Origin: Chryseobacterium gleum
GTDB lineage: Bacteria; Bacteroidota; Bacteroidia; Flavobacteriales_D; Crocinitomicaceae
Assembly (NCBI GenBank): GCA_945877045.1
Contig: CAMCQW010000030.1
Span: 1 to 12,603 of the forward strand
Reading direction: 5' to 3'
Length of the DNA stretch: 12,603 bases
Shown: positions 1 through 7,145 of the stretch, in pieces
How the letters are laid out: every line of letters starts with the position of its first letter
How positions within the stretch are numbered: position 1 is the first letter of the stretch
Position numbers and translations under genes: made by a program
Notes under the pieces: generated by a model
The model's input: only the letters and a program-made list of their open reading frames with translations
Told to the model about the DNA's origin: nothing
Database searches by the model: none

Positions 1-948
1 CTCTCAGTAGGGCCGGAGTATTTTAAACTTACAAAATCCTTGAATGACCTTCTAGCCAACTACAAGAAATACGAAGCCAATGGTGAGTTGAAGGCGGTGT
101 TAACTAAAATAATAGCCAGTGGACAAGGGTTTTTTAAAAATTATAATTCTCAAATTGATCAGGAAATTTTCAATTTATTGACAAAAGAGTATTTTAAAAA
201 GAATTCTACACAAGACCTTTCAAAAGTTTCTTTGGAAGTGGACCAATTAACGAAGTTGATTTATGAAAAGTCCATTTTTACCAACGAAAAAAGATTCACC
301 GCTTTTCTAAGCAATTTCAATTCAAAGAGTTTAAAAAAGCTAGAAAAGGACCCTGGTTTTAGCCATTACAATAAACAATTAACTGAATTCAGGTCGAATG
401 TGATTCCGGGTTACACTGATTTTAGTTCAAAAATGACGGCGCTATTACAAGTGTATGTGGAGGGTAGGAAAATCATGTACCCAGAAATTAAACATTGGCC
501 AGATGCGAATAGCACTTTAAGAATTACGTATGGCCAATTGGAGGGTTCTTCACCTACAGATGGCATGATGTACACGGAACACACAACGCTCGATGGAATT
601 ATAGCTAAGTACAATACAGGTAATCCAGATTTTGAATTATTGCCAAGAATGTTGGATCTACATAAAGAAAAAAATTATGGCGACTACGGACAAGATGGCG
701 AACTATGGGTATGTTTTACAGGTTCCAATCATACGACAGGAGGGAATTCAGGTTCCCCCGTTATTGATGCTGAAGGAAATTTAATGGGACTCAACTTTGA
801 TCGAACATGGGAAAGTACCATGAGTGATTATATGTTTGATGCATCGCGTTGCAGAAATGTGGTTGTTGATATACGGTATGTATTATGGGTAATTGATAAG
901 TATTCCAATGCGAAGCACTTGGTTGATGAAATGACAATTGCCCGATAA
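1..948 (+). CDS. dpp11: S46 family dipeptidyl-peptidase, DPP11-type (3' part; 5' end outside window)
   Basis: These 315 codons are the C-terminal part of a family S46 serine exopeptidase, which removes dipeptides from peptide N-termini in the periplasm; full members are about 700 residues. The frame is open from base 1, so the TTG at 40 is not the true start. The hallmark is TTGGNSGSPV, with the nucleophile serine codon at 748-750; the catalytic His and Asp lie in the missing N-terminal half. Other family-like segments are DANSTLRITYG and the end VDIRYVLWVIDKY...HLVDEM. Eighteen residues after the serine is an arginine (802-804, in GLNFDRTWE). From family knowledge, Arg here marks DPP11 (Asp/Glu at P1) and Gly marks DPP7. 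The substrate preference is inferred; family membership is very secure. It is the first gene of the window, 75 bases before the glycosyltransferase, with no clear terminator between. Confidence 0.93.
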   Translation, partial: LSVGPEYFKLTKSLNDLLANYKKYEANGELKAVLTKIIASGQGFFKNYNSQIDQEIFNLLTKEYFKKNSTQDLSKVSLEVDQLTKLIYEKSIFTNEKRFTAFLSNFNSKSLKKLEKDPGFSHYNKQLTEFRSNVIPGYTDFSSKMTALLQVYVEGRKIMYPEIKHWPDANSTLRITYGQLEGSSPTDGMMYTEHTTLDGIIAKYNTGNPDFELLPRMLDLHKEKNYGDYGQDGELWVCFTGSNHTTGGNSGSPVIDAEGNLMGLNFDRTWESTMSDYMFDASRCRNVVVDIRYVLWVIDKYSNAKHLVDEMTIAR

Positions 949-983
949 TTTTTTATATACATAAAGCGTGTAATGAATTAGTG

Positions 984-991
984 TATATTTG
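984..991 (+). promoter_or_regulatory. Bacteroidota-type -7 promoter box (TAnnTTTG)
   Basis: TATATTTG matches the TAnnTTTG -7 consensus of the Bacteroidota primary sigma factor exactly. It lies in the 75-base gap after the peptidase and ends 32 bases before the ATG at 1024. No convincing TTG-type -33 element sits 17 to 23 bases upstream. Transcription would start near 996-998, giving a leader of about 25 bases to the ATG at 1024, but only about 12 to the alternative GTG at 1009. Confidence 0.45.
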
Positions 992-1023
992 TCACGTTTT
1001 ATAATAAAGTGAAATTTTTTTAT

Positions 1024-2910
1024 ATGAAAAATTGGTATTTTTTGGTCTTGGTTTTTTCGCTTGCTTTCGGAATAAATGCTCAAGTAACGAAGGAAATAAA
1101 AGGCAACTTGGTTGATATGAAAACCAGTTATGATGTTGAAAAAGTTGAATTAAGCTTAACAGCAACAAAAACCGGAAAGGTTTGGACTACGAATACCAAC
1201 AATGATGGGGAGTTTACATTTAAAAATATACCATTAGGTGACTTAGAAATCAGTATAATTGACAAGGATTATCGGAGTGAAAAATTTAAGTTTCACACAG
1301 ATTCTAATCATCTTCAAAAGTATCAGTTTTCCACTCCTTTTGGTGTAAATCTAAAAGTCTCTTGGATGTTTAATTGGGGGGATCGTACCCTTTATAGCAA
1401 CGGAAAAAAGATAGTCAAAGAGCATTATTGGTCGCATGTTACAGCCAAAGGAATTCTAATTCTTTACGGTTTATGTTTATTATTGATTTTCTATTATAGC
1501 CTTGTTCAAATTTCATTGGCAATCACCTATGTACGAACGCGGAAAAAAGTTTCGTTAGAAGAGGCGCCATTATTTGATCTTTCAAAAGCACCAAAGGTTA
1601 CGATTCAATTACCTATGTACAATGAAATGTATGTGGCTGAAAGGATAATTGAAACAGCGGCAGAAATAAATTACCCGCGTGATAAATTTCAAATCCAAGT
1701 TCTAGACGACTCTACGGATGAAACTAAGGATATAATTGCCAAAAAAGTGGAAGAAATCGCTGCACAAGGGATTGATATTGTTCACATTCACCGTTTGGAT
1801 CGCACTGGCTACAAGGCTGGCGCATTGGATTCTGCAATGGGGCAAGTTTCTGGAGAGTTTATTGCCATTTTTGATGCTGATTTTATTCCGGACAAGGATT
1901 TTCTGCTAAAAACGATTCCTTTTTTTCAAAATGAAAAAATTGGTGTTGTTCAAACTAGATGGGGGCATTTAAATAAAAATTATTCGCTTTTAACGGAGTT
2001 ACAGGCCTTTGGCTTAAATGGTCATTTTGCTATTGAGCAAGGTGGTAGGAATGCGAAAGGTCATTATATTAATTTTAATGGTACCGCAGGTGTGTGGAGA
2101 CGTGCTTGTATCGAAGATGCTGGCGGTTGGGAGCACGATACCATAACTGAAGATTTAGATTTAAGTTACCGGGCACAAATGAACGGTTGGGAATTTAAGT
2201 ACTTGGAAAATGTTATTTCCCCTGCTGAATTACCAATAACCATGTCTGCCTTAAAAAGTCAACAACATCGTTGGATGAAAGGTGGGGCGGAAGTTTTTAT
2301 GAAAATGTGGAAGAGATTGGTGAAAAACCCAACTGTGCGTTTTTCAGATAAATTACATGGATTAGCTCATTTGTTTAATTCTTCTGTCTTCGTTTTTATT
2401 TTATGCCTATCTATATTAAGTCTATTTGTATTACATATTAAAGATAGTTTCTCAGATTTAAACTTTGTGATTCAATTCGGCTCCTTTTTTATAATCAGCA
2501 CCCTGTTTTTGGCTTATTATTATTGGTTTTCTTATCGTGATAAAAAAGGTAAAACCTTTACCGATATAGTAAGGTTTACCGCTAGGTTTTTTCAATTTTT
2601 AACGGTTTCTATGGCCTTGTCTTTAAGCAACGCAGTGGCTGTAATTGAAGGTTATTTGGGAATCAAAAGTTCCTTTGTTAGGACGCCTAAATTCAATGTC
2701 TCTAAAAAGAACGAATTTCAGGGAAATAAATACGATAAGAAGAGTTTGTCGATAATCAATGTCGTAGAAGGGTTACTTATGGTCGTCTTCGGATTTACAG
2801 CCATTAATAGAACCTTGTATGGAGATTTGGGTATGGTGCCGTTTCATCTAATGTTGACGATTGGCTACGGCGTGATCTTCTTCTCGACCTTAAAAGAACG
2901 TAAGGTCTAG
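1024..2910 (+). CDS. Membrane glycosyltransferase family 2 (polysaccharide-synthase-like) with secreted N-terminal beta-sandwich domain
   Basis: A 628-residue processive-type GT2 enzyme, expected to build a beta-linked polysaccharide from nucleotide sugars at the inner membrane. Residues 1-20 look like a cleaved signal peptide (hydrophobic core, then INA|Q). Residues 20-105 resemble a carboxypeptidase-regulatory-like beta-sandwich (NDGEFTFKNIPLG near 60-72). A membrane helix covers about 141-170. The catalytic domain follows: LPMYNE at 196-201, LDDSTDET from 227, GYKAGAL, DAD at 284-286, GTAGVWRR, TED at 375-377 and QQHRW at 413-417. Four or five more helices lie at about 447-471, 483-503, 523-546, 577-596 and 604-623. 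All D,D,D,QxxRW residues are present. The catalytic part resembles CESA/CslA-like Bacteroidota enzymes, usually about 490 residues without the extra domain. I chose ATG 1024 over GTG 1009 because it gives a standard signal peptide. The sugar is unknown. Confidence 0.88.
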   Translation: MKNWYFLVLVFSLAFGINAQVTKEIKGNLVDMKTSYDVEKVELSLTATKTGKVWTTNTNNDGEFTFKNIPLGDLEISIIDKDYRSEKFKFHTDSNHLQKYQFSTPFGVNLKVSWMFNWGDRTLYSNGKKIVKEHYWSHVTAKGILILYGLCLLLIFYYSLVQISLAITYVRTRKKVSLEEAPLFDLSKAPKVTIQLPMYNEMYVAERIIETAAEINYPRDKFQIQVLDDSTDETKDIIAKKVEEIAAQGIDIVHIHRLDRTGYKAGALDSAMGQVSGEFIAIFDADFIPDKDFLLKTIPFFQNEKIGVVQTRWGHLNKNYSLLTELQAFGLNGHFAIEQGGRNAKGHYINFNGTAGVWRRACIEDAGGWEHDTITEDLDLSYRAQMNGWEFKYLENVISPAELPITMSALKSQQHRWMKGGAEVFMKMWKRLVKNPTVRFSDKLHGLAHLFNSSVFVFILCLSILSLFVLHIKDSFSDLNFVIQFGSFFIISTLFLAYYYWFSYRDKKGKTFTDIVRFTARFFQFLTVSMALSLSNAVAVIEGYLGIKSSFVRTPKFNVSKKNEFQGNKYDKKSLSIINVVEGLLMVVFGFTAINRTLYGDLGMVPFHLMLTIGYGVIFFSTLKERKV

Positions 2911-2932
2911 AATCCACTATTTCTTTTCTAGA
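2906..2932. terminator. Possible bidirectional hairpin between convergent genes
   Basis: TCTAGAA at 2906-2912 and TTCTAGA at 2926-2932 are perfect inverted arms of 7 bases around a 13-base loop. The structure spans both convergent stop codons (2908-2910 plus, 2917-2919 minus), and a T-rich stretch follows the loop on the plus strand. The stem is short and AT-rich, so a transcription-termination role is only a guess from placement. Confidence 0.3.
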
Positions 2933-3309
2933 ATTATATTCAGTGATTCAAATTGGTAGGCCGTTTTCATTTTTTTGAAATGAAATGAAATTTTATATTT
3001 TTCATTTTTAACAGTGTATAAACCCATACAAAAAACGCCTTCTTCACTCTCGATTCCTTTATAGGTATAAGTAAAGTGGCCATTTGATTTCTTAGTGAAA
3101 AAATCTTGAAGAATCAATTCTGCTTGTGTATGGCTGTAAGCTCCTTCTTTATCTATAATTTTTAATAATATTTTATCCTTGCCAAATGAAATTATTGTTT
3201 TCGCATCATTGCTGTTAAAAGCATTTTCGATCTTAGCAAAAGGCACTTCAAAAGAAGGGTCAATATACAGTATGACGATAGTTGATATGAGTAAGAGAAT
3301 GATTTTCAT
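2917..3309 (-). CDS. Small exported protein, DUF4783-like (NTF2-like)
   Basis: A 130-residue protein with a hydrophobic N-terminal segment (MKIILLLISTIVILYI), probably a signal peptide or anchor. The soluble body runs FEVPFAKIENAFNSND, then KEGAYSHTQAELILQDFF and a FTYTYKG strand region. This matches my recollection of DUF4783, a Bacteroidota family of small NTF2-like exported proteins of unknown function. Key similarities are the 'G.YS..QAE.IL.DFF' motif and the size. No catalytic residues are evident. I recall DUF4783 genes often lying beside rlmH, which is the case here, but divergently. The start could also be the ATG at 3315, two codons upstream; the chosen ATG puts a Lys directly before the hydrophobic core. 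The gene ends 6 bases from the convergent glycosyltransferase stop. Function unknown. Confidence 0.75.
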   Translation of the reverse strand: MKIILLLISTIVILYIDPSFEVPFAKIENAFNSNDAKTIISFGKDKILLKIIDKEGAYSHTQAELILQDFFTKKSNGHFTYTYKGIESEEGVFCMGLYTVKNEKYKISFHFKKMKTAYQFESLNIILEKK

Positions 3310-3325
3310 AAGCATAATTTCTTGT

Positions 3326-3358
3326 CAAAAATAATGCCTTTATTGATTGAATAGCAAT
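3326..3358 (-). promoter_or_regulatory. Putative promoter of the DUF4783-like gene
   Basis: On the minus strand TATTTTTG (3333 down to 3326) matches TAnnTTTG exactly. An ATTG at 3358-3355 could be the -33 element, with a 21-base spacer, slightly longer than usual. Transcription would start near 3320, a few bases before the ATG at 3315 and about 11 before the ATG at 3309. It overlaps the rlmH promoter on the opposite strand. Confidence 0.45.
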
Positions 3359-3373
3359 ATTTGGTTAATTTTG
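3342..3373 (+). promoter_or_regulatory. Putative promoter of the rlmH-msrB run, close to the start codon
   Basis: TAATTTTG at 3366-3373 matches TAnnTTTG exactly. ATTG at 3342-3345 can serve as the -33 element, with a 20-base spacer. Only three bases separate the box from the rlmH ATG at 3377, so transcription would start at or next to the start codon, implying a leaderless or nearly leaderless message. Confidence 0.5.
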
Positions 3374-3376
3374 ACA

Positions 3377-3850
3377 ATGAAGTTAAGACTTTTATGTGTG
3401 GGTAAAACAAATTTTAATTTCTTAAATGAAGGTGAAAAGGAGTACACAAATCGCTTAATACATTATTGCAATCTAAGTAGAATTGACATCCCGGAATTAA
3501 AAAATGCTAAGTCATTATCAATACCCGAAATAAAAAATAAAGAAGGGCAATTAATTCTTGCAAAAGTTCAAGCAACGGATCTGTTGATTTTATTAGATGA
3601 AAATGGAAAAATGTATACTTCCAATGAATTCGCTACCTTTTTTGAAAAAAAGATGATCCAGGGAAAAACTTCTATCGTATTTGTGATTGGCGGGGCTTTT
3701 GGATTCTCAAAAGAAGTATACGACCGCGCTAATGAATTAATTTCATTGTCAAAAATGACCTTTTCACATCAACTAATTAGAATAATTTTTTTAGAACAAT
3801 TATACCGTTCCTTTACTATATTGAAAGGCGAAAAGTATCACCATAATTAA
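3377..3850 (+). CDS. rlmH: 23S rRNA (pseudouridine(1915)-N(3))-methyltransferase RlmH
   Basis: A 157-residue SPOUT-class methyltransferase, the usual length. It methylates N3 of pseudouridine 1915 in helix 69 of 23S rRNA on assembled 70S ribosomes, using S-adenosylmethionine. Diagnostic features are the N-terminus MKLRLLCVGKT, the glycine-rich loop VIGGAFGF at 103-110 that forms part of the knotted AdoMet site, the run LSKMTFSHQLIRIIFLEQLYRSF at about 124-146, and the C-terminal YHHN at 154-157. An in-frame TTG at 3347 would add ten residues (MNSNIWLILT) but lies in the divergent promoter region. The ATG at 3377 aligns with the known family start. It heads a tightly packed plus-strand run, and its stop codon lies within an AT palindrome. 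Identification is secure. Confidence 0.97.
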   Translation: MKLRLLCVGKTNFNFLNEGEKEYTNRLIHYCNLSRIDIPELKNAKSLSIPEIKNKEGQLILAKVQATDLLILLDENGKMYTSNEFATFFEKKMIQGKTSIVFVIGGAFGFSKEVYDRANELISLSKMTFSHQLIRIIFLEQLYRSFTILKGEKYHHN

Positions 3851-3865
3851 CTTAATTATATAATT
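3843..3865. repeat. Overlapping AT-only palindromes after rlmH
   Basis: ATAATTAA (3843-3850) and TTAATTAT (3852-3859) are perfect inverted arms around a single C, covering the rlmH stop codon. A second perfect palindrome, AATTATATAATT, occupies 3854-3865. They lie in the 32-base gap before the membrane-protein gene. They could form a weak hairpin or be chance in AT-rich DNA; no T-tract follows directly. Confidence 0.4.
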
Positions 3866-3882
3866 CCAGCAAGTAGTTTATT

Positions 3883-5217
3883 TTGAATGACCAGCACGTA
3901 GATATCATTGACATTATCATCCCACTATTTTTTTTAGGGCTAATATTTTCGTTGGCTTATATTAAGAAAGGGAAGATCGCCTCTCAAGAAAATGGAGGGT
4001 TTTTCTTCATTGGACTTTTTTACAAATTATTATTTGCACTGTTTTTTGGGGGCTATTATTTTTTGTACATTCAAGGAGGCGATTCGGTAGCTTATTGGAA
4101 TGGGGCCAATGTATTAAGCAATTTATTTTTCGAATCTCCAATTAAATATGTTGATTGCCTCTTTTCCAATCCCTCCCCGGAATTATTGGGCCAGCATTTT
4201 AATTCGGTAACTGGTTACCCACCCGGATGGTTGTATCGGGAGAATGAAGGATGGTTAGTTTGCAAATTAGTTTCCATCTTATCAATCATAACATACCAAA
4301 ATTATGCAGCTATGAGTATGATAGTTTGTTATTTTTCTTTTTTGGGTTCATGGCGATTAATGGAACTGGTTGGTAAAATGCGAAAACATGCGCGAGGGAA
4401 TTTGATTTTTGCATTTATTTTTATTCCATCCCTTTGTTTTTGGTGCACGGGCTTATCCAAAGATACAATTGTTTATATTTTCGTGATTTATTTGTTAATT
4501 CGACTTTTTCATATTATCGCTGGTGAAAAGCCGACATTTAATAATATAATTCAAGTGCTGATATATTCTTTCTTAATTTACCACACACGTTCGTTTGTCC
4601 TAATCGCTATTGTAGCAGCGGCTATTATGGCTTATGGAGCGAGGATAACGAAAAGATTTGAATCAAACCCATTGGCAAAGGTTGGCTTTAGGTTTGGCTA
4701 TTTTTTATTAGGGGTATTTACGGTCTATATTTTTTTTACATCTCAAATTGTTACTAATATTATGACAGAGGCTTCCGTCATTCAGCAAGATTTCATTACT
4801 AATGAACTATATACCGGTCAAAAATATGAAATTGAAGCGATTGATGTTTCTCCAATCGGCTTGATTTCGGCCTTTCCATCTAGTGTGGTTTTTGGGATTT
4901 ATCGTCCATTTATACAGGAAAGCCTTAGTCCATCCTTGATTTTTAATGGGCTAGAAAGTCTTTTACTTCTCTTTCTAACGCTTCGGTTTTTTGTTAGCTT
5001 TAACATCCTTGTTAAAATACAAAAAATTAGAAAAAATGAATTTTTAATGTTTGCATTAATTTTTGTTCTTATTATTGGCTTCATTTCAGGATTAACCTCC
5101 GTATTATTTGGTGTTTTGGTAAGAGTTCGTGCAATTATTCTTCCTTTTATTTATTTATTATTGACAGTTAAAGGATCAAAGTCACAGGACGAATTACCGC
5201 TTGTTAAAGAAAAATGA
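3883..5217 (+). CDS. Polytopic membrane protein, possible polysaccharide polymerase (Wzy/EpsG-like) or GT-C-like protein
   Basis: A 444-residue integral membrane protein with roughly nine to eleven hydrophobic helices, for example about 9-27, 40-63, 127-156, 173-187, 194-212, 221-252, 268-288, 356-375, 386-408 and 412-428. An exported loop after the second helix carries QGGDSVAYWNGA (64-75). Other notable segments are FWCTGLSKD (186-194), a conserved-looking GIYRPF (338-343) and VRVRAIILPF (413-422). These recall Bacteroidota surface-glycan membrane proteins with 'FW.SG..KD' and 'RPF' motifs, often near glycan genes, but I cannot name a family. The start is uncertain: TTG 3883 is the only conventional start near the frame opening (a stop lies at 3874-3876); ATT 3880 is the other option, and the nearby ATG at 3887 is out of frame. 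The stop lies one base before asnB, suggesting co-expression. A glycan-polymerase role is inference. Confidence 0.75.
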   Translation: MNDQHVDIIDIIIPLFFLGLIFSLAYIKKGKIASQENGGFFFIGLFYKLLFALFFGGYYFLYIQGGDSVAYWNGANVLSNLFFESPIKYVDCLFSNPSPELLGQHFNSVTGYPPGWLYRENEGWLVCKLVSILSIITYQNYAAMSMIVCYFSFLGSWRLMELVGKMRKHARGNLIFAFIFIPSLCFWCTGLSKDTIVYIFVIYLLIRLFHIIAGEKPTFNNIIQVLIYSFLIYHTRSFVLIAIVAAAIMAYGARITKRFESNPLAKVGFRFGYFLLGVFTVYIFFTSQIVTNIMTEASVIQQDFITNELYTGQKYEIEAIDVSPIGLISAFPSSVVFGIYRPFIQESLSPSLIFNGLESLLLLFLTLRFFVSFNILVKIQKIRKNEFLMFALIFVLIIGFISGLTSVLFGVLVRVRAIILPFIYLLLTVKGSKSQDELPLVKEK

Positions 5218-5218
5218 T

Positions 5219-7138
5219 ATGTGTGGCATAGTTGGTTTTCTTGATTTTAATAAATGTACTACAAGAGATGATCTGTTGGCCATGAAAAAGACCTTAAAGC
5301 ACCGGGGTTCTGACGGAGATGGCGTGTTGGTATGTGAAGAAGAAAATTATGTTTTTGGTCTTGGCCATCAAAGGCTCTCTATTATTGATTTATCTGACTC
5401 TGGCCATCAACCAATGGCGTATGAAAACTTCTCAATTTCATTTAATGGGGAGATTTATAATTACAAGGAAATTAAACTTGCTTTATTGGATCTTGGGCAT
5501 AAATTCCAAGGTGATTCGGATACAGAAGTCATTTTACACGCTTTTCAGCAATGGGGAATCTCTTGCATTAATAAGTTTATTGGCATGTTCGCCTTTGTCA
5601 TTTATGATAAGCAAAGGAAAGAGGTTTTTTGCGTAAGGGATCGAGCAGGGATAAAGCCATTTTTTTATTATTTTCAGGATGGATTATTCCTTTTTGCTTC
5701 GGAATTAAAAGCGTTTCATCAATTAGATTCGTTTAAAAAAGCACTAAATGAAGACGCTTTGAGTATTTTTCTTCAAGTTGGGAATATTCCGGCTCCTCAT
5801 ACAATATATGCTAATTGCTTTAAATTATCTCCGGGAAATTACCTTCAGTTAAATACGGAATCCAAAGAGAATTTTATTAAATCGATGGTGTCTCGTGAAT
5901 ATTGGAACGTGTACGATTCATATAACAAACCTAAATTGAAGGTCTCTTTTCAGGAAGCAAAACTGAAAACAGAAGAAATTCTATCTTCTGCCTGTAATTA
6001 CAGGATGGTTGCTGATGTACCTGTTGGTATATTTTTAAGTGGTGGATATGATAGTACAGCGGTAACAGCGATTTTACAAAATAGCAGTCCGCAACCATTA
6101 AAAACGTTTACTATTTCGGTTCCAGATATTGGCCTTAATGAAGCGGATGAGGCGGCTAAAATTGCTGAGTTTATTGGAACTGATCATACAGAGATTAATT
6201 GTGGCGTCAAAGAAGCGATTGATAAAATTGCTGATTTAGCGTATTATTACGATGAGCCTTTCGCTGATAGCAGTGCTATTCCAACCATGTTGGTAAGTGA
6301 AGCGGCAAGAAAATCGGTCACAGTTGCCTTGAGTGCGGATGGTGGCGATGAAGTTTTTGCTGGGTATAATCGATATGATTATATGATGAAATACCAACGA
6401 AAATTTAGCGCTACACCTAAATTTATGCGTGAGATAATGGCGAATTTAATGGATAAGGTCTCCGCCGAAAAGCTCCCTGTTTTACGACATAAATATAATT
6501 TTCATCAGCGGTATGAAAAATTAAAAATGTTACTTAAAGATCCGAGTGAAAAAAACTTTATGTTATCGCTTAGCAAGCAATTTACAGATGAGGATCTATG
6601 CTTGATTTTACGTAAGAAGAATAAGCTTATTCTAACCGCTTATCAATCAACTGAATTATTGAAGGAATTTTCTACTCCATTAAGTTTTATGTTAGCCATT
6701 GATTATCAAACCTACTTGCCCGATGATATTCTTCAAAAGGTTGATCGGGCAACCATGCATGTTGGTCTTGAAGGGAGGGAGCCATTATTAGATCATCGCT
6801 TAATTGAATACGTCGCTCAGTTACCTGACGAATTTAAATATCACAAAGGGGTAAAAAAGTTTTTGTTGAAAGAAATAGTTCATGATCTCGTGCCAAAGGT
6901 CTTGATGGATCGGCCTAAAAAAGGATTTGGTATTCCCATTGCTAATTGGATGCAGAACGAGATCGCTTTCTTACTTGATGAATACCTAAATGAACACGAT
7001 ATTCAACATCAAGGCTTGTTTAATTGGGAACCAATTAATCAAATCGTAGCGGCCTTTAAGGCGGGAAAATTAGAATACACCAATAAAGTTTGGTACCTGC
7101 TTGTTTTTCAAATGTGGTATAAGAAATGGATGAAATAA
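5219..7138 (+). CDS. asnB: Asparagine synthase (glutamine-hydrolysing) / AsnB-type amidotransferase
   Basis: A 639-residue class II glutamine amidotransferase. The N-terminal Ntn domain frees ammonia from glutamine; the C-terminal synthetase domain adenylates a carboxylate, classically aspartate, and amidates it. Seen: the nucleophile Cys2 after Met removal (MCGIVGF), HRGS at 28-31, RLSIIDLS at 52-59, FNGEIYNY at 75-82, GDSDTE at 98-103, the PP-loop SGGYDST at 274-280, SADGGDEVFAGYNRY at 372-386, and GREPLLDHRLIEY further on. ATG 5219 is certain because Cys must be residue 2; the TTG at 5201 would bury it. Most AsnB proteins read HRGP and SGGLDSS, so Ser31 and Tyr277 are mild departures. At over 600 residues it fits the group often found in polysaccharide loci, some of whose members amidate sugars instead of making asparagine. 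It starts one base after the membrane-protein stop; menC follows after 7 bases. Confidence 0.93.
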   Translation: MCGIVGFLDFNKCTTRDDLLAMKKTLKHRGSDGDGVLVCEEENYVFGLGHQRLSIIDLSDSGHQPMAYENFSISFNGEIYNYKEIKLALLDLGHKFQGDSDTEVILHAFQQWGISCINKFIGMFAFVIYDKQRKEVFCVRDRAGIKPFFYYFQDGLFLFASELKAFHQLDSFKKALNEDALSIFLQVGNIPAPHTIYANCFKLSPGNYLQLNTESKENFIKSMVSREYWNVYDSYNKPKLKVSFQEAKLKTEEILSSACNYRMVADVPVGIFLSGGYDSTAVTAILQNSSPQPLKTFTISVPDIGLNEADEAAKIAEFIGTDHTEINCGVKEAIDKIADLAYYYDEPFADSSAIPTMLVSEAARKSVTVALSADGGDEVFAGYNRYDYMMKYQRKFSATPKFMREIMANLMDKVSAEKLPVLRHKYNFHQRYEKLKMLLKDPSEKNFMLSLSKQFTDEDLCLILRKKNKLILTAYQSTELLKEFSTPLSFMLAIDYQTYLPDDILQKVDRATMHVGLEGREPLLDHRLIEYVAQLPDEFKYHKGVKKFLLKEIVHDLVPKVLMDRPKKGFGIPIANWMQNEIAFLLDEYLNEHDIQHQGLFNWEPINQIVAAFKAGKLEYTNKVWYLLVFQMWYKKWMK

Positions 7139-7145
7139 GCGTACT

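Noticed and set aside
40..948. TTG at 40 as the start of a short 302-residue peptidase
   Set aside because: The frame is open to base 1 and the family is about 700 residues, so this is an edge-truncated gene, not a short one.
949..960. Run of six T after the peptidase stop as a rho-independent terminator
   Set aside because: No GC-containing hairpin precedes the T run, so termination there is not supported.
3347..3376. TTG at 3347 as the rlmH start
   Set aside because: It adds ten residues not found in the family and lies between the putative -33 and -7 boxes, upstream of the predicted transcript start.
5319..5636. 105-codon open frame on the plus strand inside asnB
   Set aside because: It is a shifted frame within the glutaminase domain of asnB, whose real frame has every catalytic motif; its translation shows no recognisable feature.
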